64,000 nucleotides of DNA. Origin: Aureispira sp. CCB-QB1. GTDB lineage: Bacteria; Bacteroidota; Bacteroidia; Chitinophagales; Saprospiraceae. Each line of letters opens with the position of its first letter. Positions within the stretch are counted from its first letter, which is position 1. The notes beneath the pieces were generated by a model. That model was not told the origin of the DNA. It saw only the letters and a list, made by a program, of their open reading frames with translations, and made no database searches. Where the stretch lies: contig NZ_JHBV01000039.1 of assembly GCF_000724545.1 (NCBI RefSeq), positions 186,001 through 250,000 of the forward strand, in the 5' to 3' direction. Of the stretch, positions 16,491-23,396 are shown piece by piece. A program made the translations under genes and the position numbers.

Positions 16491-18344
16491 ATGATTAATA
16501 AGAAAAATATAGTAACAGTAGTTTTGCTGTTATCTTTTTTGGGATTGTATGCACAGAAACCCTCTGATGCACAGAGGGTTAATGTGCATTTTTCAAAAGT
16601 TTCTTTAAAAGAAATTTTGGCGCAAATTAGTGCTGATTATCAGGTACATTTTTCATATGGAAATGACCATTTAGCACTCAATGAAAAAATATCGTTTCAC
16701 AGCGAAGGTAAAAGCCTAGAAAAAACCTTAGAACAGTTATTTGAGGATAATAATATCATATACAGAACTATTGGTTCTCAATTGGTACTCAAACCTGGCT
16801 CGAATAAAAATAAAAAAAGAAACGAACGCAAGAAACGTAAAAAAAGAAGAGAAGCGATACGAGAAGAACGGGATAAAGAAACTCTAGAAAGGGGAACACT
16901 GTTTGATTTTGATATTCATTCTGAAATCATTGGAAACAAAGATTTATCCTTAGAGGAAGAAGAGCTTCGTAGAAGCCCTATTCCTACCGATCCTATTCAG
17001 GCAATTAATACAGAGGAGATAAATGGGGTTTATTATCGAGATACGCTACAAAAAGAAGAGCCTAACCATGTAGACCCAGGTAAATACCGAAACACAAAAA
17101 CTTCCTTTGGGCAATTTTCTGTATTGCCTTTTTTGTCTAGCAATAGACATCGAAGCCGATTTAATGTTTTCTCATTTAATTTGATTTGGGGCATTAATGG
17201 TGGTGTGAATGGATTTGAATTTGGTCTAGTTGGAAATAGTATTAAGCGTCACGTACACGGTTTGCAAATCGGAGGCTTTTTTAACAATGCAGAAGGGCAT
17301 TTGTATGGAGCGCAAGCTTCAGCTATTCTAAATGTTGTTAAAGGCGATATTGTCGGGCTTCAATTTGCAGGGTTGTGGAATTTGGGAGGAAATATATATG
17401 GATCTCAAGTCAGTATTTTAGGTAATATAGCTAGAGATTTGTATGGTATGCAGTTTGGAGGATTGAGTAATATCGCAACCGATGTATATGGTTTCCAAGT
17501 TTCAGGTTTGTTCAACTTTGCGAATGGTAAATTGTACGGGTCGCAAATTGCTGGCTTTGGCAACATTGCATGGGGAGGGAAAAGTGCTGTTCAGTTTGCA
17601 GGTTTGTTTAACATTAGTGCCAAAGCACAATTTCAAATAGGTGGCTTTTTTAATTCTGCTCAATCGGTTGATGGGGCGCAATTAGGAGGTTTGAATATCG
17701 GAAAAAATGTTAAAGGGGTGCAAATGGGGGTTATTAATACCACCAAAGAACTGGAAGGTTTCCAAATTGGATTAATTAACCATGCCAAAAAAGCTCAAGG
17801 TTTGATGCTTGGCTTAATCAATATAGCAGATAGTATTAAAGGAGCTCCTATTGGACTCATTAATATTGTCAATAAGAACGGATACAACCGAATAGAAGTA
17901 TTTGGTACGGATGCGATGTATGTTAACTTAGGAGCAAAATTTGGCTTCGAACGTTATTATCATATTTTACAAATAGGATGGCGAGTGAGTGCTGATAATG
18001 TTTTTACTTGGACGGCTGGCGTAGGTGTTGGTACCAAACTTAATTTAAACAAAGCGCTACATCTTAATTTTGAATTACTTACTTCTCATGTCAATGAGAA
18101 TGACTTATGGACGAAAGAACTCAATTTACTCAATCAGTTTAAAACAACCTTAGATGTTCGAGTTCGAGATCGAGTTAGCTTTTTTGTAGGACCTGTTTTT
18201 AATGCATTAGTCTCTGGTTTATACAATGAAGAAACACAACGATATGGCTCTAATATCATGCCTTACACTTTGTTTGACCAAACGAACCAAAAAGGAACCA
18301 ATCTTAAATTATGGATAGGTCTTACTGCTGGATTAAGATTCTAA
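16491..18344 (+). CDS. STN-domain protein with LA_2272-type surface repeats and probable C-terminal barrel
   Basis: 617 residues from ATG 16491, chosen because the signal peptide begins there (NIVTVVLLLSFLGLYAQ); an earlier in-frame ATG at 16428 would overlap the FecR gene. Residues 31-102 are a secretin/TonB N-terminal (STN) domain (VHFSKVSLKEILAQISADY, SLEKTLEQLFEDNNI), the module that contacts FecR. A very basic stretch follows (105-130, rich in K and R). Residues 250-450 hold about nine imperfect units of the form YGxQxxGxxNIA, resembling the LA_2272 surface repeat. The last 165 residues (GAKFGFERYYHILQIGWRV and beyond) look like outer-membrane beta strands ending in F. No TonB-dependent receptor plug is visible. 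I infer an outer-membrane sensor for the FecI/FecR pair; the signal is unknown. Confidence 0.8.
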   Translation: MINKKNIVTVVLLLSFLGLYAQKPSDAQRVNVHFSKVSLKEILAQISADYQVHFSYGNDHLALNEKISFHSEGKSLEKTLEQLFEDNNIIYRTIGSQLVLKPGSNKNKKRNERKKRKKRREAIREERDKETLERGTLFDFDIHSEIIGNKDLSLEEEELRRSPIPTDPIQAINTEEINGVYYRDTLQKEEPNHVDPGKYRNTKTSFGQFSVLPFLSSNRHRSRFNVFSFNLIWGINGGVNGFEFGLVGNSIKRHVHGLQIGGFFNNAEGHLYGAQASAILNVVKGDIVGLQFAGLWNLGGNIYGSQVSILGNIARDLYGMQFGGLSNIATDVYGFQVSGLFNFANGKLYGSQIAGFGNIAWGGKSAVQFAGLFNISAKAQFQIGGFFNSAQSVDGAQLGGLNIGKNVKGVQMGVINTTKELEGFQIGLINHAKKAQGLMLGLINIADSIKGAPIGLINIVNKNGYNRIEVFGTDAMYVNLGAKFGFERYYHILQIGWRVSADNVFTWTAGVGVGTKLNLNKALHLNFELLTSHVNENDLWTKELNLLNQFKTTLDVRVRDRVSFFVGPVFNALVSGLYNEETQRYGSNIMPYTLFDQTNQKGTNLKLWIGLTAGLRF

Positions 18345-18592
18345 GTATATTCCATCGTAATAGTAGCAGTGCATAACTATTGTGACTTAGAAATATCTTG
18401 TTAGCCAGTAGGTATATTTTGTAGCATAATTACATCTGTTCATTGATCCTAAGACACTACTAAAACTTGTTGTAAAGTAATGTTAAAGTAGATTTTTTAA
18501 AATCTGCTAATGGGAAAGCTATGCCCTAAAGGGACTTATTAAAAGAAAATAAGGACTTGGTAGGGAATTATGAATTATAAAATATATAAAAT

Positions 18593-19036
18593 ATGGGAAG
18601 GAGAACAAAAATAGACATCTACATAACACTATTGTTGCTATTAATAACGGGAGTTGGTATGGCGCAAGTAGGGCAGGATGTCAACTTTACGATTCAAGTA
18701 ACAGGATTTCAGCAAAATGCTGGACAAATTAGAATTGCTGTATATAATAATGAAAATGGCTTTTTAACACCAGAACGTGTTTATAAAAAGATTGTATTGG
18801 ATGTTAACAACAGTATTTTAAGGCATACGGTACAACTTCCAAAAGGAAACTATGCTGTGGCTTTGTATCACGATAATAATTCGAATGGTATTTGTGACAA
18901 AAACGTATTTGGTATTCCAACAGAACGTTATGGTTTTTCTAATAACATTCGACCCATCCTAAGTGCGCCTTCTTTTAAAAGTACCGTCATCGAAGTAAAA
19001 AAAGATTTGGAAATAGAAATTGCCTTACTCAAATAA
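18593..19036 (+). CDS. DUF2141 family secreted protein
   Basis: 147 residues with a signal peptide (about 1-24, IYITLLLLLITGVGMAQ). The body matches DUF2141: a beta-rich start (IQVTGFQQNAGQIRIAVYN), LPKGNYAVALYHDNNSNGICD and the hallmark GIPTERYGFSNN. The family is small, periplasmic or outer-membrane associated, and of unknown biochemical role. It lies 248 bases downstream of the STN protein, and the next gene starts 64 bases on, so it may belong to the same regulated group. Confidence 0.88.
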   Translation: MGRRTKIDIYITLLLLLITGVGMAQVGQDVNFTIQVTGFQQNAGQIRIAVYNNENGFLTPERVYKKIVLDVNNSILRHTVQLPKGNYAVALYHDNNSNGICDKNVFGIPTERYGFSNNIRPILSAPSFKSTVIEVKKDLEIEIALLK

Positions 19037-19100
19037 AAGGTAGTAAGGAGATTGGTTGAGAAGAATTTATCAGCCAGTTGATTGGTTAAAAAATAACAAT

Positions 19101-19751
19101 ATGAGATGCTTAGCGACTGGCTTGTGCTTATTATGGACAACTTTATTTTGTCATGCTCAAGACGCAAGAGAATTTTTTACTTCTGTTGATGCCGAGGTGG
19201 AATTTATTGGTTTGGACTTTTCGGAGGCAAAAATGGTGGGGTTAAACACCAAAAATGCTCCCCAAGAAATTAAGGTAAAGTATTTTAAAGCTTGGAATGA
19301 CTTGTTGATTAAAGAAGCCAGAAAATATGATGTTAAGAGAGCATTTATGAAACAAAACCTAAGCTATAATTTTGATGTTGTCGATCATTTGAATCAACAG
19401 ACAAAATCAGAAACGCTACTTACCAATGCCTCGCCACAATCTTTTTCTGAAAAAAAATTACAGGGCATTGTCAACCAATACAATACCCAAACAATGAAAA
19501 GCCAATATGGCGTTTCGTTTGTCATTCACAGTTTTAATCAGTTTCGAGAACGAGCCTATGTATATATCGTTATTTTTGATGTAGCAACTAAAGAGGTTCT
19601 GTTCTCCGCTCAAACATCGGGAGAAGCAGGAGGGTTTGGTTTTCGGAACTATTGGGCAAGGACAATTTATAATATTTTGGAAGATATTAGAGATTATAAA
19701 TTTAGAAGATGGAAAGAAGAAATAAGAAGGCAACCTTTTGCAAAAAAATAA
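19101..19751 (+). CDS. Secreted protein of unknown function
   Basis: 216 residues from ATG 19101, preferred over an upstream TTG at 19056 because a signal peptide begins there (CLATGLCLLWTTLFCHAQ). I do not recognise the family. The mature part starts DAREFFTSVDAEVEFIGLDF, contains the strand-rich VSFVIHSFNQFRERAYVYIV and ends in a basic tail (RRWKEEIRRQPFAKK). No lipobox, membrane span or sorting domain is visible, so it is probably periplasmic. It follows the DUF2141 gene by 64 bases and is the last gene before a 784-base gap. Confidence 0.65.
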   Translation: MRCLATGLCLLWTTLFCHAQDAREFFTSVDAEVEFIGLDFSEAKMVGLNTKNAPQEIKVKYFKAWNDLLIKEARKYDVKRAFMKQNLSYNFDVVDHLNQQTKSETLLTNASPQSFSEKKLQGIVNQYNTQTMKSQYGVSFVIHSFNQFRERAYVYIVIFDVATKEVLFSAQTSGEAGGFGFRNYWARTIYNILEDIRDYKFRRWKEEIRRQPFAKK

Positions 19752-20032
19752 ATCTCAAAATGCTCAAAAAAAATGATTTAAAGCTATCTTTTATGGCAAA
19801 AAAATTAATGTGTTAACGCTTTTTTTAGTAGAAAAAAATAGGTGTTTTGTCTATAAAATTTTTAGACTGATAATTAGTTTTACCTTGTTTTTGTTTGAAA
19901 AAACGCACTTTTAAAGTGAAAAAGTACGATTCAAGTTGGATACAAAAACTAAATAAATGTTATAGAATTATTAAAGTTCAAAAAAAAGTATTCAAAGACT
20001 GCCTTTTTTAACCTAGAATTAAATTTTAATTG

Positions 20033-20040
20033 TACATTTG
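20033..20040 (+). promoter_or_regulatory. -7 element upstream of a candidate small RNA
   Basis: TACATTTG matches TAnnTTTG and lies 163 bases before the terminator hairpin at 20203, with no open reading frame between. The stretch before it (19752-20032) is very AT-rich and shows nothing else. Confidence 0.55.
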
Positions 20041-20045
20041 TCGAT

Positions 20046-20235
20046 ATGAATATCACTACCAAAAATCTAAAAGAGACCTCCCGACACTGGGTCGGTTTCG
20101 GAAGGTAATAAAAATGTACCCTATACATTTCATTAATACCCCAAGAACCTAACCTTGAGTTTTAAATAAAAACAGTTTGCACACTTGTCAGGAGCTATAT
20201 AGAGTTGCTACTTTTGAAGTAGCAGCTTTTTTTTT
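20046..20235 (+). ncRNA. Candidate structured small RNA (family unassigned)
   Basis: The segment lacks coding potential but has a consensus -7 element at its start and a strong intrinsic terminator at its end, predicting a transcript of about 190 bases. Internal pairing includes CCGAC/GTCGG in the 5' part (about 20079-20094), an AAATGTA/TACATTT stem with loop CCCTA (20112-20130), and the terminator. The size fits the 6S RNA class, represented in Bacteroidota by motifs such as Bacteroidales-1, but I cannot see a diagnostic 6S consensus. It could also be a regulatory RNA or a leader. SRP RNA and tmRNA signatures were looked for and not seen. Confidence 0.5.
20203..20235 (+). terminator. Intrinsic terminator of the small RNA
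   Basis: An 11-bp stem (20203-20213 with 20217-20227, one G-T pair) with a 3-base loop is followed by an uninterrupted run of T to 20235. Confidence 0.9.
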
Positions 20236-20361
20236 GTATTTCTGCGAACAATTTGGCTTGTATGGCATTAATAATAAGAATATTCAAAAATAAGAGGTGA
20301 CTAAAAACAAGTGTGCTTTAGAATATTGGCTTATTTTTAAACAACTTAAATAATAATGTAG

Positions 20362-20369
20362 TAGCTTTG
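20362..20369 (+). promoter_or_regulatory. -7 element for the ferredoxin gene
   Basis: TAGCTTTG fits TAnnTTTG; transcription from here gives a leader of about 160 bases before the ATG at 20536. No clear -33 TTTG is present. A small inverted repeat (AGCTCTTCAATTGAGC) lies just before the start codon. Confidence 0.45.
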
Positions 20370-20535
20370 CAGCCTTAAATGAGTTTTATGAATAAAATAA
20401 AGCTTTAAATGGTTCTTTGGAGAAGATGGTCGGATACCAATTGGTTCTACAAAGAATATTATTTTTGGAGCATGGTTACGCTTATCCTAATAATGGACGT
20501 TAAACTAGCTCTTCAATTGAGCATATACATACAAA

Positions 20536-20880
20536 ATGGCAATAGTAAGATTTAAATTTGAAGATAAGAATATCCCAACACAAGAAGTGAAAGGAATGGT
20601 TGGGGATAATATATTGGATTTGGCAGAAGATAATGGGATGCACATTAACAGTAACTGCGGAATGGTTTGTGCTTGTAGCACTTGCCATGTTTATATTGAG
20701 AAAGGAGAGGATTTTCTGACAGAGATTTCTGACAAAGAAGAAGATTTTATTGATCGTGCTTTAGATCCTCGTATCGAATCTCGTTTATCTTGTCAATGCA
20801 ACCTTTTGGAAGACGATGACAATGTGGTTATAGAGGTATTGGTGCCTGATCAATCTAGAATTATTGGACACGAACATTAA
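20536..20880 (+). CDS. [2Fe-2S] ferredoxin, adrenodoxin/Isc type
   Basis: 114 residues, the usual size. Cluster ligands are Cys41, Cys47, Cys50 (C-x5-C-x2-C within NCGMVCACSTC) and Cys86 (LSCQC), with the 35-residue spacing between the third and fourth typical of adrenodoxin-type ferredoxins. Such proteins supply electrons for iron-sulfur cluster assembly. An IscX gene follows closely, which supports that role rather than a redox role in hydroxylation. Start ATG 20536 lies just after AACAAA-type A-rich leader sequence. Confidence 0.92.
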   Translation: MAIVRFKFEDKNIPTQEVKGMVGDNILDLAEDNGMHINSNCGMVCACSTCHVYIEKGEDFLTEISDKEEDFIDRALDPRIESRLSCQCNLLEDDDNVVIEVLVPDQSRIIGHEH

Positions 20881-20987
20881 TTAGTTGGATAGGAAGAAAT
20901 GAGCGTGCCAATGCTCTAATAAGAGGTTTGACCGCACTTGAAAGATAGTGTCGGACTATTATGATAAAACACTATAAAAAATTTAAA

Positions 20988-21227
20988 ATGAGTTTTGAAT
21001 TAAACTTGCCCATTCACTGGTCAGATCATGAAGACATTGCAATGGGATTGTATGAGAAATTTGGAGATGAATTTACAGAATCCAAAATTTATCGTATTCG
21101 TTTCACAGATTTGTTGGAATGGATTTTATCCCTGCCCAACTTTGAAGGTAAAAGAGAAGATTGCAACGAAAATCACTTAGAGCAAATCCAAGCAAAATGG
21201 GTTTATGAGTGGCGTGACAATCAATAG
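20988..21227 (+). CDS. iscX: IscX (iron-sulfur assembly protein)
   Basis: 79 residues from ATG 20988; an earlier in-frame ATG at 20961 would add nine basic residues not typical of the family. The sequence shows the IscX pattern: HWSDHEDIAMGLYEKFGDEF, then YRIRFTDLLEWILSLPNFEG and the acidic C-terminal IQAKWVYEWRD. IscX binds IscS and iron and modulates cluster assembly. It sits 107 bases after the ferredoxin gene, as in isc operons, but iscS, iscU, hscA and hscB are not here. Confidence 0.88.
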   Translation: MSFELNLPIHWSDHEDIAMGLYEKFGDEFTESKIYRIRFTDLLEWILSLPNFEGKREDCNENHLEQIQAKWVYEWRDNQ

Positions 21228-21317
21228 CCAAACTATTTGCAAACGATTGGTAATTTTTAACTTTATCAGGATTCGTGTGTAACTTGTTGTACGCGAGTTG
21301 TTAATATTGATCTCTTA

Positions 21318-21860
21318 ATGTCTTTCTTAGATAAATTACATGATATTGACACCATTATTTTAGATGTGGATGGTGTGCTGACGGATAGTTCTGTCTATAT
21401 TTTTGAGGATGGTGTACTAATGCGTAAAATGAACGTACGAGATGGCTATGCGATTAAGTATGCCATTAGTAAGGGATACCGCCTTATTATCATTACGGGA
21501 GGAAAATCAGAAGGGGTTATCAAGCGTTTGCAAAACTTGGGTGTCCAAGAAATTTATAGTGGCATGCAAGACAAATTAGAAGCGATGGATGAGTTGATAG
21601 AAATTTATGGCTTGGATTTGTCTTCTACCGTTTATATGGGGGATGATTTGCCAGATTACGAACCGCTTCGTCTAGTCCATTTGCCTACCTGCCCTGCGAA
21701 TGCTGCTCCTGAAATTCGAGAAATTTGCCAATATATTTCTCCTTTCAAAGGAGGCGAAGGCTGTGTTAGGGATTTGATTGAGAAAATATTAAAAGTACAG
21801 GGCAAATGGATTGAAACCGATGTGGTCAATTTGACGAAAGACAAACCCAGCGAATTTTAA
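21318..21860 (+). CDS. kdsC: KdsC-like HAD phosphatase (3-deoxy-D-manno-octulosonate 8-phosphate phosphatase)
   Basis: 180 residues, the usual length for the capless C0 subclass of HAD phosphatases. Motif I is ILDVDGVLTD (nucleophile Asp and acid Asp), motif II IIITGGKSEGV, motif III includes the Lys in QDKLEAM, and motif IV GDDLPDYEPL. KdsC removes phosphate from KDO-8-phosphate to give KDO for lipopolysaccharide. Enzymes of this clade can act on related sugar acids, such as N-acylneuraminate-9-phosphate, so substrate is inferred. No other KDO gene is adjacent. Confidence 0.85.
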   Translation: MSFLDKLHDIDTIILDVDGVLTDSSVYIFEDGVLMRKMNVRDGYAIKYAISKGYRLIIITGGKSEGVIKRLQNLGVQEIYSGMQDKLEAMDELIEIYGLDLSSTVYMGDDLPDYEPLRLVHLPTCPANAAPEIREICQYISPFKGGEGCVRDLIEKILKVQGKWIETDVVNLTKDKPSEF

Positions 21861-22221
21861 CGAAGGCTTCCTTGGTACTTTGTTAAAAGTCAGGTTAGTA
21901 TGTTTTTTTTGCCAATGGTTTATATAGAATCTTTTAAGATGAAATGCCAATGGGTTCTATTTTGGATGTCCAATTGTTAAGAATTTGGACGCTCCTTCTT
22001 ATTTCGTTCCGCCGATTGGAAAATACTACCTTCCTTTTGTAGCAACTTGATGACAAGAAAGTTATCAAACCTCTCCTTTGGTGCCTACCAACTTAAAAAT
22101 AAAAGTACTTCCATTTGGCAAAACCTTTTGGGAAATATCTTTGTTCTTAGCAATATAAATTGTATTCAAATCCAACTTATTTGAGGAAGGAAACAATTCC
22201 TGATTACACAACCAACATATT
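21861..22221 (+). other. 361-base gap without a confirmed gene
   Basis: No terminator or consensus promoter was recognised. The minus strand is open from 22268 to 22065 with protein-like composition, overlapping the start of the next gene; this is discussed as a possible gene remnant. Confidence 0.4.
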
Positions 22222-23346
22222 ATGCTCAAAATACTAGGAACCATATTGCTTTCTTTACTAATTCTCATAGTTGTTTTAATTATAATACTAATGATCTTTG
22301 TGAAATTTGCGAAAGTATTTGGAGGAAAGCCAACAAAAGAACAAAAACAAAAATATAGTCAATATCCGAATCATAAGAAAGGAAAATTTACAAATCTGAT
22401 GCCACAGTTTATGGTAACAGAAGCACCAGATTTTATAGATGATTCGTTGCATCCCAAGTCAACACGACGACCAAATTTTGATATTCCTTACGTCAAAATA
22501 GACCCAAAATCTTTGGAACAAAAACCAAAACACACTCGAGTAACTTGGTTTGGGCATTCCACCTTGTTGTTGGAAATGGATGGCAAAAATATTTTAATTG
22601 ATCCTATGTTTGGAGATGTACCGTCGCCTGTATCTTTTATTGGCGATAAACGTTACAGCAAAGGATTGCCACTAACGATAGAAGAATTACCAACGATTGA
22701 CGCTGTATTAATGACACACGATCATTATGATCATTTAGACTATCCCTCTATTCTCAAATTAAAGGATAAAGTAAAGAAGTTTTATATGCCTTTGGGAATG
22801 AACATTCATTTTAGAACATGGGACGTACCTGTTTCCAAAATTGAAGAATTAAATTGGCATGAGACAGCAACCTTAGATAGCATTTCATTCACTTTGACAC
22901 CTTCGCACCATTACTCTGGTCGTAGTTTGAATGATCGTTTTGAATCGCTGTGGGGAGGATGGGTTATAAAAGGAAGTTTGGATAATATTTATTTGAGTGG
23001 AGATGGTGGATATGGACCACATTTTAAACAAATAGGAGCTGAGTATGGACCGTTTGACTTTGCACTAATAGAATGTGGTCAATACAGCCGTTATTGGCGC
23101 CAAAATCATTTGTTTCCAGAGCAATCAGTTCGTGTTGCAGAGGATGTTAATGCGAAATTAATTATGCCAATTCATTGGGGAGCATTTACACTGGCCATGC
23201 ACAGTTGGACGTCACCCGTAGAGCGTTTTTTAGCAAAGGCGAAAGAGTTTGATATTCCTGCAACGACACCAATGATAGGAGAGCAAATTGTGTTGGGAAA
23301 AGCAACAGCAACATATCCTACCAAAGCTTGGTGGGAAAATAAGTGA
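22222..23346 (+). CDS. MBL-fold metallohydrolase (NAPE-PLD/RomA-like), membrane-anchored
   Basis: 374 residues. One N-terminal membrane span (about 6-30, very rich in I, L and V) is followed by a metallo-beta-lactamase fold. Metal ligands are visible: THDHYDH (His166, His168, Asp170, His171), the early WFGHSTLLLEMDGKNILIDPMF strand pair, SPSHHYSGR-like region near residue 230, LSGDGGYG (Asp) and MPIHWGAF (His). The arrangement matches the family of N-acyl-phosphatidylethanolamine phospholipase D and bacterial RomA-like proteins. Substrate is unknown; a membrane lipid is plausible given the anchor. It converges with the DUF5686 gene 50 bases on. Confidence 0.85.
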   Translation: MLKILGTILLSLLILIVVLIIILMIFVKFAKVFGGKPTKEQKQKYSQYPNHKKGKFTNLMPQFMVTEAPDFIDDSLHPKSTRRPNFDIPYVKIDPKSLEQKPKHTRVTWFGHSTLLLEMDGKNILIDPMFGDVPSPVSFIGDKRYSKGLPLTIEELPTIDAVLMTHDHYDHLDYPSILKLKDKVKKFYMPLGMNIHFRTWDVPVSKIEELNWHETATLDSISFTLTPSHHYSGRSLNDRFESLWGGWVIKGSLDNIYLSGDGGYGPHFKQIGAEYGPFDFALIECGQYSRYWRQNHLFPEQSVRVAEDVNAKLIMPIHWGAFTLAMHSWTSPVERFLAKAKEFDIPATTPMIGEQIVLGKATATYPTKAWWENK

Positions 23347-23396
23347 TATTGTTTGTTCCCCAATTTCAACAAACTACTACAATTAAAACCCATGCT

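Noticed and set aside
20046-20235. SRP RNA or tmRNA as the identity of the small RNA
   Set aside because: The conserved SRP apical loop and the tmRNA tRNA-like ends and tag frame are not present.
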